From the NCBI RefSeq assembly GCF_008033135.1, contig NZ_CP041335.1:3353925-3417924 (forward strand): a DNA stretch of 64,000 bases, read 5' to 3'. Below, in pieces: positions 19,240 to 29,153 of this stretch; the stretch's first letter is position 1; each line of letters starts with the position of its first letter. The notes beneath the pieces are model-generated. The model saw nothing but the letters and a program-made list of their open reading frames with translations. It ran no database searches and was not told the DNA's origin. The position numbers and the translations under genes are program-made. This stretch comes from Chitinolyticbacter meiyuanensis. GTDB taxonomy: Bacteria > Pseudomonadota > Gammaproteobacteria > Burkholderiales > Chitinibacteraceae.

Positions 19240-20007
19240 TCACATGGTGATGCGCATCCCGTCGTAGCCGACCTCGATGCCGGGCGGCAGGCGGCTGGAC
19301 AGTGCGTGGTATTCGAGTTCGTGCGTCATGTGGATGAACACGGTACGCCGCGCGGCAATGCGTTCGGCGGCGGCCAGCGATTGCACCACACCAAAATGGG
19401 TGGGATGCGGTACTTCACGCAGGCAGTCGAGCACCAGCACGTCGAGCCCTTGCAGCAAAGCGTAGCTGCTTTCCGGGATCTCCGAGACATCGGTCAGGTA
19501 GGCAACATTACCAATGCGGAAACCCAGGATGGGCCAGCGGCCATGCAGCAGCGGGATCGGCAGCACCCGCACGCCAGCGGCATTGAAGGGCTCAGCATCG
19601 ACTTCGATCGGCGTCAACACCGGCTTGTCCCAGTATTCGTTGGGCTGCAGCAACGTATATGTGAAGCGGCTCTTGATGTGCTCGATGGTCAGTGTATTGC
19701 CGTAGACCGGTAGCGCAACCTTCTGCAGCCAGCACCAGGCGCGCAGATCGTCGATGCCGTGGATATGATCGGCATGCGGATGGGTATAGAGCACCGCATC
19801 CACCTGTAGCAGGTTCTCGCGCAGCGCCTGTGAGCGCAGGTCCGGCCCGGTATCGATCAGCAGCGTCTTTCCCTCGGCACGGATCACCGCAGAGGCCCGG
19901 GTACGGCGGTTGCGCGGGTCAGGCGAGGTGCAGGTGGGGCAGCTGCAACCAATCGCCGGCGAGCCCCCGGAGGAGCCTACGCCGAGCAGCAGCAGCTCGA
20001 TGCTCAT
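19240..20007 (-). CDS. MBL-fold metallo-hydrolase (PhnP-like)
   Basis: A 255-residue metallo-beta-lactamase-fold phosphodiesterase-type protein. It shows GCSCPTC near the N-terminus (a Cys cluster as in PhnP), LLIDTGPDLR, the metal motif THPHADHIHGIDD, a second His site (PLLHGRWP) and a final FIHMTHE. Family members act on cyclic phosphodiesters, but the substrate here is unknown. The ATG overlaps the TGA of tatD (ATGA), so the two are coupled. Position next to tatD is common in betaproteobacteria. Confidence 0.88.
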   Translation of the reverse strand: MSIELLLLGVGSSGGSPAIGCSCPTCTSPDPRNRRTRASAVIRAEGKTLLIDTGPDLRSQALRENLLQVDAVLYTHPHADHIHGIDDLRAWCWLQKVALPVYGNTLTIEHIKSRFTYTLLQPNEYWDKPVLTPIEVDAEPFNAAGVRVLPIPLLHGRWPILGFRIGNVAYLTDVSEIPESSYALLQGLDVLVLDCLREVPHPTHFGVVQSLAAAERIAARRTVFIHMTHELEYHALSSRLPPGIEVGYDGMRITM

Positions 20008-20774
20008 CGCGCCGCCCGGCTGAACAGCCGGAAGAAATTGCCGGTGGTGGCACTCGCCACCTGAGCCAGTGGCACGCCTTTCAGGTCCGCGATGTGCTCG
20101 GCCACGTGCTTCACCCAGGCCGGCTGGTTGGTCTTGCCGCGGAACGGCACCGGCGCAAGATAGGGCGAATCGGTTTCGATCAGCATGCGCTCCAGCGGCA
20201 TACGGCGTGCCACTTCCTTCAGCTCCTCGGCCTTCTTGAAGGTGACGATGCCGGAGAACGAAATGTAGAAACCCAGTTCCATCGCCGCCTGCGCTACCTC
20301 CCAGCTCTCGGTGAAGCAATGCATCACGCCGCCCACCTCGTCGGCACGCTCTTCCTTGAGGATGCGGATGGTGTCCTCGGACGCTGAGCGGGTATGGATG
20401 ATCAACGGCAGGCCGGTTTCGCGCGCAGCACGGATATGTACGCGAAAGCGTTCGCGCTGCCACTCCAGATCGCCTTCGAGCCGGTAGTAGTCGAGCCCGG
20501 TCTCGCCGATGGCGACGATGCGCGGCCGCTGCGCCAGTTCGACCAGGCCGGCGACGGTCGGCTCCTCGACATCTTCGTAATCCGGATGCACGCCGACCGA
20601 GGCGTAGAGGTTGGGGTAGGCATCCGCCAACGCCATCACGCTCGGCCATTCGGGCAGGTTAACCGACACGCACAATGCATGCGTAACCTGGTTTTGCGCC
20701 ATGTTGGCGAGCAACTCGTCGATGTTCTGGGCGAGCTCGGGAAAATTGATGTGGCAATGCGAATCGACGAACAT
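20004..20774 (-). CDS. TatD-family metal-dependent hydrolase (YcfH-like)
   Basis: A 256-residue TIM-barrel hydrolase of the amidohydrolase superfamily. Metal ligands are visible as DSHCHINF (HxH) at the N-terminus, the Glu in GETGLDYY, the His of LIIHTRSA and MHCFTE, and the Asp of IETDSPYLAP. TatD proteins are 3'-5' exonucleases or deoxyribonucleases. It lies downstream of the pilZ/holB/tmk group in the same direction, a conserved neighbourhood. Confidence 0.92.
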   Translation of the reverse strand: MFVDSHCHINFPELAQNIDELLANMAQNQVTHALCVSVNLPEWPSVMALADAYPNLYASVGVHPDYEDVEEPTVAGLVELAQRPRIVAIGETGLDYYRLEGDLEWQRERFRVHIRAARETGLPLIIHTRSASEDTIRILKEERADEVGGVMHCFTESWEVAQAAMELGFYISFSGIVTFKKAEELKEVARRMPLERMLIETDSPYLAPVPFRGKTNQPAWVKHVAEHIADLKGVPLAQVASATTGNFFRLFSRAAR

Positions 20775-20804
20775 GGCGGCCAGCAGCGGGGGAGAACTTC
20801 GATT

Positions 20805-21266
20805 CTACCGCGCTTTATGCTGCAGCCCGAGCGCGGCCGCCTCGTCGTCGGTCAGCACGCCTGCGCCGATGCGCCGCCAACGCATCGCCGGGCGCCACCA
20901 TCCGGACTCCGGTAATTGCAGGTGCCAGCATTCGTCGCAATGGAAATGGATCAGCACATTGCGCGCGTCCAGCCAATCCAGCGCCTTGAACGACCAGCTG
21001 CCGTAGGGCACGGCAAACTGCTTGCGGCCCAGCCGCCGCGACAGATCGGCCGTGTACAGCGTGAACGCTGTGGCTTCCTCGAACGGGCAATCGTAGTCGG
21101 TGATGAACAGCAGACCCGCCACGGTTTCGTATTGCGCCAGCAGTGCATAGCCGGGCAGCCGCACGCCGGCTGGCTCGTCGTCACGCAGCAGTACGGACGA
21201 CGACGGCCAGGTTTCGTAGGGGCCAGAGTGGGATTGCAGCGAGTAGGCGGTGAGCGCCCGGGTCAC
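20805..21266 (-). CDS. Conserved small protein of unknown function
   Basis: A 153-residue soluble protein. I chose the GTG at 21266, which overlaps the pilZ stop by 4 bases (GTGA) and gives the start VTRALTAYSLQSHSG; the frame also runs further upstream inside pilZ. The sequence is Trp-rich in its second half (GSWSFKALDWLD, HFHCDECWHLQ) and has no motif I can name. Coupling to pilZ and position before tatD suggest a housekeeping role, not confirmed. Confidence 0.7.
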   Translation of the reverse strand: MTRALTAYSLQSHSGPYETWPSSSVLLRDDEPAGVRLPGYALLAQYETVAGLLFITDYDCPFEEATAFTLYTADLSRRLGRKQFAVPYGSWSFKALDWLDARNVLIHFHCDECWHLQLPESGWWRPAMRWRRIGAGVLTDDEAAALGLQHKAR

Positions 21267-21628
21267 ATCGTGTGGGTGGTGCGGCTCGATTGCAGATAGC
21301 CGCCCAGCAGCGACTCGATCTTGTTGCGTGCCTGCGCACCAGCCTCGTTGCCGGAGAACTGCACGCCGATGCCTTGCTGGTGGTTGTTGTGCGCGCCCTG
21401 CGGCGTGATCCACACCACGTGGCCGGAGACCGCGATCTTGGCCGGATCATCCAGCAACGACAGCAGCATGAACACCTCGTCGCCGAGGCGGTAGGGCTTG
21501 TTGGTCGGGATGAAGATGCCGCCGCCTTTCACGAAGGGCATGTAGGACGCGTAGAGCGCGGCCTTTTCCTTGATATTCAGCGACAACACGCCGGGCCGGC
21601 TGGCCTGTGGCTTCGGTGCTTCCATCAC
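21263..21628 (-). CDS. pilZ: PilZ-domain protein (type IV pilus assembly type)
   Basis: A 121-residue single PilZ domain. It fits the pilus-assembly PilZ proteins, which lie next to holB and lack the RxxxR motif for cyclic di-GMP: the N-terminus reads LSLNIKEKAALYASYMPF and there is no RxxxR. It keeps the GGIFIPT and GDEVFMLLSLLDDP segments and VWITPQG. In this group PilZ supports type IV pilus biogenesis through PilB/FimX-like partners. It overlaps the following small gene. Confidence 0.88.
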   Translation of the reverse strand: MMEAPKPQASRPGVLSLNIKEKAALYASYMPFVKGGGIFIPTNKPYRLGDEVFMLLSLLDDPAKIAVSGHVVWITPQGAHNNHQQGIGVQFSGNEAGAQARNKIESLLGGYLQSSRTTHTM

Positions 21629-21646
21629 GTCGTAGTTCCTCGGCTT

Positions 21647-22666
21647 CTATCCCTTGGCCCGGCTCACCCGGAACGCCGCCACGTAGTCGTTGAGCAGCGA
21701 TTCATACACCAAGCGCAGGTTGAGCGGGTGATGCGCCAGTCGTTGTGCGGCCAACAGCGTCTCGGTGTACTTCACCAGCTGTGGCGCACGAACCGACAGC
21801 CGCGTCAGCTCGTCCTTGCAATCGGGATAATAGCGGAGTTTGCCCGACAGCCCCACGCTGACCAGATCGTAGACCCATTTTTGCAGCCAGCCGATCACCA
21901 GCGCCGTGTCGAGCTTGGATTTCTCGAGCTCCGCCGCCACCGCCAACACATCCAGCGAGCCCGGATTGCTCAAATGATCAAGCAGCCCCGCGCGCACCGG
22001 CAGCCATTCGGCTGCCGCATCGTCGAGCGCAGCCAGAGGCGCTCCACCGGTATGCGCGAGGTGCAACTCCGGGTTCACCACGCCCTGTTCGCCCAGCCAA
22101 GCGCTGGCCGCGGCATGATCGGGCATTGGCAGCGGATAGATACGACAGCGGCTGCGGATGGTCGGCAACAGCCGGCGCCAATGATGGGCGACCAGGATGA
22201 ACTGCGCGCCTGCTGGCGGCTCTTCCAGCGTCTTGAGAAAGGCATTGGCTGCCGCGGCATTGAGGCTTTCGGCTGGGTAGACCACGGTCACCTTGGCGCC
22301 GCCGCGATGCGTGGTCAGGTTGACGAAGTCGGCGAGCTCGCGCACATCGTCGACGCCGATCACCGGCAGCTTGCGTTTGGGCTTGCTGCCCTCTTCCTCG
22401 TCATCGGCCTCGTCGGCCGGCGCCAGCACCCGGTAGTCCGGATGATTGCCGGCAGCGAACCAGCGACAGCCCTCGCATCCGCCACATGGCTCGGTGGTCT
22501 TGGTCGGCGACTCGCACAAAAACCAGGCCGCCAGCCGCTCGGCAAAGCGGCGCTTGCCGATACCGGGTTCGCCGGTCAGCAGCAGCGCATGCGGCATGCG
22601 CGCAGTGCCGGCGATCAGGCCCTGCCATGCGGCGTGCTGCCACGGATAGAGTGCTTCACCGTTCAT
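21647..22666 (-). CDS. holB: DNA polymerase III delta' subunit
   Basis: Part of the clamp loader that opens the beta clamp at replication forks. The 339-residue protein has a P-loop-like [12 protein letters not shown], a Zn-binding Cys cluster (C...CGGCEGC, residues about 55-67), [11 protein letters not shown] and the SRC of TIRSRC (sensor/arginine finger). The region between the Cys cluster and the next strand carries an acidic insert ([11 protein letters not shown]). The ATG overlaps the tmk stop by 4 bases. Confidence 0.93.
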   Translation of the reverse strand: MNGEALYPWQHAAWQGLIAGTARMPHALLLTGEPGIGKRRFAERLAAWFLCESPTKTTEPCGGCEGCRWFAAGNHPDYRVLAPADEADDEEEGSKPKRKLPVIGVDDVRELADFVNLTTHRGGAKVTVVYPAESLNAAAANAFLKTLEEPPAGAQFILVAHHWRRLLPTIRSRCRIYPLPMPDHAAASAWLGEQGVVNPELHLAHTGGAPLAALDDAAAEWLPVRAGLLDHLSNPGSLDVLAVAAELEKSKLDTALVIGWLQKWVYDLVSVGLSGKLRYYPDCKDELTRLSVRAPQLVKYTETLLAAQRLAHHPLNLRLVYESLLNDYVAAFRVSRAKG

Positions 22667-23307
22667 GCCGGCAGACCCAGCCAGCCCGGCAGTCGCCTTT
22701 CAAGTTCGGCCTGGATCGCCTCGACGCTGCCCGATGCATCAATCACGCGGATGCGTTCCGGCGCGGCAGCAGCGCGTTCGAGGTAGGCGGCCCGTACCCG
22801 GGCATGGAAATCGGCGGCCTCGCGCTCGAAGCGATCGAGCTCACGGCCATTGGCTAGGCGCGCGCTCGATACCTCCGGCGGCACATCGAACAGCAGCGTC
22901 AGATCCGGCTCGATCCGCTCCTTGCCCGCACCCTGTACCCAGTCTTCCAGCGCCTCGAACTTCTGCTGCGGCAAGCCACGACCACCGCCCTGATAGGCGA
23001 AGGTCGCGTCGGAGAATCGGTCGCACAACACCCATTCGCCCCGTTCCAGCGCCGGTGCGATCACCCGAGCCAGATGCTCGCGCCGTGCGGCGAACATCAG
23101 CAGCGCCTCGGTTTCCAGATGCATGGGTTCGGCCAGCAGCCATTCACGCAGCTTTTCGCCCAGCGGCGTACCGCCGGGCTCGCGCGTGCGCACCAGCGGG
23201 ATGCCACGCGCGATCAGCCAGCGCGCCAGCCACAAGAGCTGGGTGCTCTTGCCGGCGCCGTCGACGCCTTCTACAGAAATGAAACGGCCACGGGGTATCG
23301 ATTGCAT
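22663..23307 (-). CDS. tmk: Thymidylate kinase
   Basis: Converts dTMP to dTDP for DNA synthesis. The 214-residue protein has the P-loop [11 protein letters not shown], the DRx motif ([18 protein letters not shown]) and the [15 protein letters not shown] segment, which is the LID/TMP-binding pattern. I prefer the ATG at 23307 (MQSIPRG); an in-frame ATG at 23331 adds eight residues and neither has a clear ribosome site. It is the first gene of the tmk-holB-pilZ group. Confidence 0.94.
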   Translation of the reverse strand: MQSIPRGRFISVEGVDGAGKSTQLLWLARWLIARGIPLVRTREPGGTPLGEKLREWLLAEPMHLETEALLMFAARREHLARVIAPALERGEWVLCDRFSDATFAYQGGGRGLPQQKFEALEDWVQGAGKERIEPDLTLLFDVPPEVSSARLANGRELDRFEREAADFHARVRAAYLERAAAAPERIRVIDASGSVEAIQAELERRLPGWLGLPA

Positions 23308-23347
23308 GACGGCGATTGTCTCATAGCCCACGGCACGCTGGCGCGGG

Positions 23348-23677
23348 TCAACGCTGGCGAGCGGCGAGGAAATAGGCGGTCAGCAGCAATGCCAAGCCGG
23401 CAAGCATCAACAGGCCTTCTACCCCCGCAGCGATGCCGGAGTAGAGCAAACGTTGCTGCATTTCCATCCCAACCATGGCATCGGAACGGATCAACAGCAG
23501 GGCGAACACCGGCTTGAGTGCCGCCGCCAACAGGTAGCAGGTCAATGCCGCCCAGGCGAAACCACGACCAGGAGGACGATGCTTCTGCATGGCCAACATC
23601 CCCAGAGCGATCAGCAACACCGCCATGACAGGCAGTTGCCCAAGCGCCAGCGCCCCTATGTGCATCAGCACATCCAT
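23348..23677 (-). CDS. Small membrane protein of unknown function
   Basis: A 109-residue hydrophobic protein with about three or four membrane segments and a C-terminal KR-type end. The ATG lies 2 bases after the dxs stop, so it is probably co-translated with dxs. I recognise no family. A longer frame continues upstream inside dxs, but the position after the dxs stop makes 23677 the sensible start. Confidence 0.65.
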   Translation of the reverse strand: MDVLMHIGALALGQLPVMAVLLIALGMLAMQKHRPPGRGFAWAALTCYLLAAALKPVFALLLIRSDAMVGMEMQQRLLYSGIAAGVEGLLMLAGLALLLTAYFLAARQR

Positions 23678-23679
23678 GG

Positions 23680-25527
23680 TCAACCCAGCCGTTGCCGGAC
23701 AGCCGCCTCGATACCCGCCGCATCCAGCCCGCAATCGGCGATCAACTGCTTCTGCTCGCCATGATCGACATAGCCGTCCGGCAGGCCCAGCTGCAATACC
23801 GGCACATTGATGCCGGCGGCGCACAGTGCTTCCAGCACGGCACTGCCAGCACCGCCCATCACGGCGTTTTCCTCGACCGTGACCAGCAGCGCGTGATCCG
23901 CGGCCAGCTGCTTCACCAGCTCGATATCGAGCGGCTTCACGAAGCGCATGTTGGCAACGGTGGCATCCAGCGCCTCGCCGGCCTCCAGCGCACCGGCCAG
24001 CACGGTACCGAACGACAGGATGGCGACCTGGCTGCCCTGGCGTCGGATCTCGCCCTTGCCCCAGGGCACGCCGGTCAGTGCGGGATCGAGCGCGACGCCG
24101 GGGCCGTTGCCGCGTGGATAGCGCACGGCTGCCGGGCCGACATGACGATAGGCAGCCACCAGCATCTGCCGACATTCGTTCTCGTCGCTGGGCGCCAGTA
24201 CGGCCATATTCGGCACGCAGCGCAGGAAGGAAAGATCGAACGAGCCGGCGTGCGTGGGGCCGTCAGCGCCAACAAGGCCGGCGCGGTCGATGGCGAAGGT
24301 CACGTCGAGATTCTGCAGCGCCACGTCGTGGATCAGTTGGTCGTACGCACGCTGCAGAAAGGTCGAGTAGATGGCGACCACCGGCTTGAGGCCTTCGCAG
24401 GCGAGGCCACCGGCGAAGGTGACTGCATGCTGCTCGGCAATCCCGACATCGAAGTAGCGCGCCGGATATTCCTGCTCGAAGCGCACGAGACCGGAGCCCT
24501 CGCGCATCGCCGGGGTGATGGCGACGAGCTTCTCGTCGGCGGCAGCCATGTCGCACAGCCAGTCGCCGAACACCTGGGTGTAGCTGACCTTGCCACCCGC
24601 CTTGCCGCCGGCCATGCCGTTCTCGGGCTGGAACGGCGTCACCGCGTGGTACTTGACCGGATCATCCACCGCCAGCTTGTAGCCCTGCCCCTTCTTGGTG
24701 ACCACGTGCAGGAACTGCGGGCCCGACAGCTGCTTGATGTTGGACAGCGTGGATACCAGCGCGTCGAGGTTGTGGCCGTCGATGGGCCCGATGTAGTTGA
24801 AGCCCAGCTCCTCGAACAGCGTTGCCGGCGAGAAGAAGCCCTTCACATGCTCCTCGCCCTTCTTGGCGAGCTCCTTGAGCGGCGGCACCTTGTCGAGCAC
24901 CTTGCCCGACACGTCGCGGAAACCGTTGTAGAACTTGCCCGAAAGCAGCTTGGCCAGGTAGTTGTTGAATGCGCCGACATTGGGCGAGATCGACATCTCG
25001 TTGTCGTTGAGGATGACCAGCAGGTCGACATCGCGATGCCCGGCGTTGAACAGCGCTTCCACCGCCTGGCCGGCAGTCATCGCACCGTCGCCGATCACGG
25101 CAATCGCCTTGCGCTCCTCGCCCTTGAGCTTGGCCGCTTCGGCAAAGCCTAGCGCTGCACCGATCGAGGTGCTGGAGTGGCCCACGCCGAAGGTGTCGTA
25201 TTCGCTTTCCTCACGCTTGGGAAAGCCGGCAAGGCCGCCCTGCTTGCGCATGGTGTGCATCTGCTCGCGCCGGCCGGTGAGCACCTTGTGCGGATAGCTC
25301 TGGTGGCCAACATCCCACACCAGCCGGTCGTGCGGCGTATCGAATACGTAATGCAGCGCAATGGTGAGATCGACGGCGCCAAGATTGGAGGCGAAGTGGC
25401 CACCGGTCTGGCTGATGCTGTCGAGCAGGAATTGCCGCAGTTCGGCGGCAAGCTGCGGCAGCGCGCGGCGTTCGAGGCGGCGCAGGTCCGCAGGACAGGA
25501 AATGGCGTTGAGCAGGGACATCGTCAT
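23680..25527 (-). CDS. dxs: 1-deoxy-D-xylulose-5-phosphate synthase
   Basis: Condenses pyruvate and glyceraldehyde 3-phosphate, the first step of the MEP isoprenoid pathway, using thiamine diphosphate. The 615-residue protein shows [12 protein letters not shown], the ThDP motif [18 protein letters not shown] ending in NDN, the catalytic region [17 protein letters not shown] segment (here [15 protein letters not shown]) and [11 protein letters not shown]. The ATG at 25527 is close after the ispA stop; the ATG at 25521 is an alternative. It follows ispA, joining two isoprenoid steps in one operon. Confidence 0.95.
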   Translation of the reverse strand: MTMSLLNAISCPADLRRLERRALPQLAAELRQFLLDSISQTGGHFASNLGAVDLTIALHYVFDTPHDRLVWDVGHQSYPHKVLTGRREQMHTMRKQGGLAGFPKREESEYDTFGVGHSSTSIGAALGFAEAAKLKGEERKAIAVIGDGAMTAGQAVEALFNAGHRDVDLLVILNDNEMSISPNVGAFNNYLAKLLSGKFYNGFRDVSGKVLDKVPPLKELAKKGEEHVKGFFSPATLFEELGFNYIGPIDGHNLDALVSTLSNIKQLSGPQFLHVVTKKGQGYKLAVDDPVKYHAVTPFQPENGMAGGKAGGKVSYTQVFGDWLCDMAAADEKLVAITPAMREGSGLVRFEQEYPARYFDVGIAEQHAVTFAGGLACEGLKPVVAIYSTFLQRAYDQLIHDVALQNLDVTFAIDRAGLVGADGPTHAGSFDLSFLRCVPNMAVLAPSDENECRQMLVAAYRHVGPAAVRYPRGNGPGVALDPALTGVPWGKGEIRRQGSQVAILSFGTVLAGALEAGEALDATVANMRFVKPLDIELVKQLAADHALLVTVEENAVMGGAGSAVLEALCAAGINVPVLQLGLPDGYVDHGEQKQLIADCGLDAAGIEAAVRQRLG

Positions 25528-25532
25528 GGGAA

Positions 25533-26423
25533 TCAATGGCTACGGGCGACGATATAGTCGGCGAGGTCCAACAGGCGCTGCGCACGGGCGCCGAATGGCG
25601 CGAGGGCCGCGCGGGCATCAGCCTGCAGCTCTGCGGCTTTGTCGCGCGCGCCCTTGAGGCCGAGCAGCATCACATAGGTCGGTTTGTTGTTGGCGGCATC
25701 CTTGCCGGCGGTCTTGCCCAGCGTGGCGGTGTCGGCCTCCTCGTCGAGGATGTCGTCGACCACCTGGAACGCCAGGCCCATGCATTTGGCGAAATGGTCG
25801 ACGCGCGCCATCTCGTCGTCGGACAGCGGCGCACCGCAATGCGCGCCCAGCAGCACGGCGGCCCGGATCAGCGCGCCAGTCTTGAGGATGTGCATCATCT
25901 CGAGTTCGGGCAGCGACAGGCTCTGACCGACGCTATAGAGATCGACCCCCTGCCCGCCGCACATGCCGAGACTGCCAGCAGCGCGAGCAAGAATGCCGAC
26001 CATCTTGAGCTGGATCGCCGGCTGATCGGCCAGCACCTGGTGCGACAACACGTCGAAGGCAGCGGTCTGCAGCGCGTCGCCCGCCAGCAGGGCAGTGGCT
26101 TCATCGAAAGCAACATGCACGGTGGGCTTGCCACGGCGCAGCACGTCGTTGTCCATCGCCGGCATGTCGTCATGTACCAGCGAATAGGCGTGGATCAGCT
26201 CGACCGCCGCGCCGACGTGGGCGAGGCGGGCAGGGTCGGCGCCGGTAAGCTCACCTGCGGCGAAGGCCAGCAATGGGCGCACCCGCTTACCGCCATCGAG
26301 CACCGCGTAGCGCATCGCCCCATGCAGGCGGGCCGGCAGGTGGTCGGCGCGCGGCAGCACGCTGGCCAGCGTGGTCTCCATGCGGGTCTGAACATCCTGC
26401 ATCCAGGATTTGAATTCGCTCAT
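25533..26423 (-). CDS. ispA: Farnesyl diphosphate synthase (geranyltranstransferase)
   Basis: Makes farnesyl diphosphate from IPP and DMAPP. The 296-residue protein has [11 protein letters not shown], the first Asp-rich motif in [12 protein letters not shown], the [10 protein letters not shown] segment and the second Asp-rich motif in [13 protein letters not shown]. The ATG overlaps the xseB stop by 4 bases. The xseB-ispA-dxs order is common in proteobacteria. Confidence 0.95.
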   Translation of the reverse strand: MSEFKSWMQDVQTRMETTLASVLPRADHLPARLHGAMRYAVLDGGKRVRPLLAFAAGELTGADPARLAHVGAAVELIHAYSLVHDDMPAMDNDVLRRGKPTVHVAFDEATALLAGDALQTAAFDVLSHQVLADQPAIQLKMVGILARAAGSLGMCGGQGVDLYSVGQSLSLPELEMMHILKTGALIRAAVLLGAHCGAPLSDDEMARVDHFAKCMGLAFQVVDDILDEEADTATLGKTAGKDAANNKPTYVMLLGLKGARDKAAELQADARAALAPFGARAQRLLDLADYIVARSH

Positions 26424-26653
26424 GCGCCCTCCTCCGGCGAGAACGGCTTGAGTTCGCCGTTCTCCAGCACCTTGAGCTGCTGCTCGGCGTCCGCAAGCTT
26501 GCCTTGGCAGAACTGCAACAGCGCCTGGCCGCGCTGATAGGCGGCGAGCGAGGCTTCGAGGGGCAGCTGGCCGGATTCGAGTTCGCCGATCAGCGCTTCG
26601 AGTTCGGCATAGCCGGCCTCGAACGATTCGGGCGGTTTGGCTGCTTTCGGCAT
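26420..26653 (-). CDS. xseB: Exodeoxyribonuclease VII small subunit
   Basis: A 77-residue helical protein with the family pattern SFEAGYAELEALIGELESG, LPLEASLAAYQRGQALLQ and CQGKLADAEQQLKVLE. XseB forms long helices that bind XseA for single-stranded DNA degradation; xseA is not in the window. It is the first gene of the xseB-ispA-dxs operon, read away from the GlmS-like gene. Confidence 0.95.
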   Translation of the reverse strand: MPKAAKPPESFEAGYAELEALIGELESGQLPLEASLAAYQRGQALLQFCQGKLADAEQQLKVLENGELKPFSPEEGA

Positions 26654-26812
26654 GGGGAACTGGGCCTGGGAAAATCCACGGACGATAGCGGAAACGCCGA
26701 AGCCCAGTCAATGTGCGGCACCCGCTGCAAGGCGCATCGGGCCGGGCTTGGCCGCGGTTTCGAATTTGCAGGACGCCACCTACGATGAAGCAAGCTTCAG
26801 CGGAAAACGCCC

Positions 26813-28594
26813 ATGAGCCATCTCTTCGGTCTGATCCATCGCGCTGCCGCGGCCGGCACCGCCACCACGGCACTCAGCCGCCTGCGCGACAGCGGATTTC
26901 GCGGTACTGGCTGGATCGCCCACGACGGTGAGCAGTTGGTCCGCCAGCAGGGCCGCGGCCTGCCGGTGCCCTTGCCGATCTCCGGCCGACTGGCGCTGCT
27001 GCGCCTCGACTGGGAGCTGCCGCAGCAGCATGCGCTCACCGTCGCCGACGGGCAGTTGGGCCTTGTCTGGCGCGGCGCCATCACCAACGCCGACGAGATC
27101 GCCGATGTGCTGACCGCCGTGGGCTACAGCGCCGGCAGCCTCTACCCGGCCGAGCTGGCCGCCAACCTGCTGCAATGGCACCTCTCGACCACCCACGATC
27201 TGCTGCAGGCCGCCCAGGCCACCGCAGCACAAATGCAAGGCGTGTATGCCTTCGTCGCCACCTCGACGCTCTGGCCGGACCAATTGGTCTGCAGTAGCCA
27301 ACATGTGCCGCTGCTGCTGGCTAGCGCCGACGATTGCGCCGCGGTGGCGGATCAATTGGCGCCGCTCTCGGCCATCGCGTCCCAGGTGATCAAGCTCGCC
27401 GACGGCGATGTCGCGCGCCTGCAGCCCGGCCGAGTGGAAGTGCTCGACGTGGCCGGCAAGCCGGCACTGCGCACCCCGGATCGGGTGGACCGACGCGAGG
27501 CCGCACCGGACTTCTTCCGCTACTACATGGAAAAGGAAATCCGGGAGCAGCCGGCCGTGCTGGCCGATACGCTGGGGCGGACTGGCTTCGCGCCGGATCT
27601 GGCAGGCCTGCTCGACGAAGACGCCGCCCGCCTGCTGGCGGGCGTGGAACAGGTGATCCTGGTCGGCAGCGGCAGCAGCTATCAGGCCGCGCTCACCGCG
27701 CGCTACTGGCTGGAAGCGCTGGCCGGGCTGCCAGCCCAGGTCGAGCACGCCAGCGAATATCGCTTCCGCGACGTGGCGATGCCGCAGAACACGCTGCTGA
27801 TCGCGATCTCGCAATCGGGGGAGACCGCCGACACCGTCGCCAGCCTGGCGCTGGCGCAACGCGCCGGCGCGCTGTACAGCCTTGCCATTACCAACGACGC
27901 CGGCAGCACGCTGGCGCAGAAGGCCCAGTTCAGCCTGTGCACCGCCGCCGGGCCCGAAGTGGGGCTGACCTCGACCAAGACCTTCACTGCCCAGCTGCTG
28001 AGCCTCTACCTGCTGGCGCAGGGACTGGCGCGCCAGCGCGGCTACCTGGCGCCAGCCGAACTCGCGGAGGTGAAGACCGGCCTCGCCCATCTGCCGCAGG
28101 CGGTCGAGGACGTGCTGCAGCTGGAAGGGCAACTGGCGCAGTGGGCGCATCGCCTTGCCGAGCGCACATTGCTGCTCTACACCGCACGGCACCAGCAGTT
28201 CCCGATCGCGCTGGAAGGCGCGCAGAAGATGCTGGAAGTCGCCTACCTGCACGCCGAGGGTCACCCTGGTGGCGAGCTCAAGCACGGCCCACTGGCGCTG
28301 GTGGATCGCCATATCGCCGTGGTGGCGTGCATGCCCTGGAACCGCCATGCCGAGAAGCTGCTGAGCAACCTGCAGGAAGTACGCTCGCGCCAGGGCGAGC
28401 TGTTCGTGCTGTCCGACACCGCGCTGGCCGCCGGCGAGCACTTCAACACCGTGCGCATGCCGCCCTCGCTGCGCGACCTCGACCCCATCCTCTACAGCGT
28501 GGCGCTGCAGTTGCTGGCGTACCGGGTGGCGCTGGCACGCGGCACCGAGATCGACAATCCGCGCCATCTGGCCAAGGCATTTGCCGAGGAATAG
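26813..28594 (+). CDS. GlmS-like protein with a degenerate glutaminase domain
   Basis: 593 residues with the layout of glucosamine-6-phosphate synthase: an N-terminal glutaminase-like domain (1-230) and two SIS domains. The isomerase half is well kept: LVGSGSSYQAAL, ISQSGETADT, LTSTKTFTAQL, YLHAEGHPGGELKHGPLAL and the tail GTEIDNPRHLAKAFAEE. The N-terminal nucleophile is lost: GlmS begins Met-Cys-Gly, here it is MSHLFGL (Ser-His), and the oxyanion Asn-Gly region reads VWRGAITN. It therefore cannot use glutamine in the normal way. It may run as an ammonia-dependent synthase, or in reverse as an SIS-type glucosamine-6-phosphate deaminase, which would suit amino-sugar catabolism. Both are inferences. 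The genuine glmS is not in this window. Confidence 0.85.
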   Translation: MSHLFGLIHRAAAAGTATTALSRLRDSGFRGTGWIAHDGEQLVRQQGRGLPVPLPISGRLALLRLDWELPQQHALTVADGQLGLVWRGAITNADEIADVLTAVGYSAGSLYPAELAANLLQWHLSTTHDLLQAAQATAAQMQGVYAFVATSTLWPDQLVCSSQHVPLLLASADDCAAVADQLAPLSAIASQVIKLADGDVARLQPGRVEVLDVAGKPALRTPDRVDRREAAPDFFRYYMEKEIREQPAVLADTLGRTGFAPDLAGLLDEDAARLLAGVEQVILVGSGSSYQAALTARYWLEALAGLPAQVEHASEYRFRDVAMPQNTLLIAISQSGETADTVASLALAQRAGALYSLAITNDAGSTLAQKAQFSLCTAAGPEVGLTSTKTFTAQLLSLYLLAQGLARQRGYLAPAELAEVKTGLAHLPQAVEDVLQLEGQLAQWAHRLAERTLLLYTARHQQFPIALEGAQKMLEVAYLHAEGHPGGELKHGPLALVDRHIAVVACMPWNRHAEKLLSNLQEVRSRQGELFVLSDTALAAGEHFNTVRMPPSLRDLDPILYSVALQLLAYRVALARGTEIDNPRHLAKAFAEE

Positions 28595-28627
28595 CATGGC
28601 CGCTCCGCATCCAACGAGGAGATCACG

Positions 28628-28975
28628 ATGAAATACCGTGGCAGCTGTCATTGCGGCCGGGTGGCCTTCGAAGCCGAAGGCGAGCTCACCGGCGTGTTGT
28701 CGTGCAACTGTTCGATCTGCCAACGCAAGGGCGCGCTGATGTGGTTCGTACCACGCAGCGCGCTCACGCTGCTGACGCCGGACGATCAGGCCGCCAGCTA
28801 CACCTTCAACCGCCACGTGATCCGCCACCGCTTCTGTCCCGAGTGCGGCATCCACCCGTTTGGCGAGGGCGTCGATCCGCAGGGCAATCCGATGGCAGCC
28901 ATCAATGTGCGCTGCCTTGAGGACATCGATCTCGACGCCTTGGCCGTCACCCATTACGACGGCCGCAACAAGTAA
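28628..28975 (+). CDS. GFA-family protein (glutathione-dependent formaldehyde-activating-like)
   Basis: A 115-residue Zn-binding protein. The family Cys pattern is complete: CHCG near residue 8, CNCSIC at about 31-36 and CPECG at about 73-77, with HPFGEG after it. Members of this fold include S-hydroxymethylglutathione synthase, but most short homologues have no proven activity, so the formaldehyde function should not be assumed. It begins 33 bases after the GlmS-like gene and may share its transcript. Confidence 0.9.
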   Translation: MKYRGSCHCGRVAFEAEGELTGVLSCNCSICQRKGALMWFVPRSALTLLTPDDQAASYTFNRHVIRHRFCPECGIHPFGEGVDPQGNPMAAINVRCLEDIDLDALAVTHYDGRNK

Positions 28976-29153
28976 AGCGTCCGGGGCGGCAGGCCCGGCT
29001 GATCCAGCCGCCGCGTCGCCCCCTCCTCTCCCTGCCCGATCCGCCCCCCCAGACAAGCCACACCGCCTGACGACGATAGACGGCGCGTCATCACGAACTT
29101 GTCACACAGTCTTCATATTCTTCCCGCTCCCGCAAGATCCCGATGGAGTGGAT

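Noticed and set aside
26780..29056. 758-codon open frame on the minus strand opposite the GlmS-like gene
   Set aside because: The plus-strand SIS motifs are unambiguous; the minus frame has no ribosome site and runs through the 5' end of the next gene.
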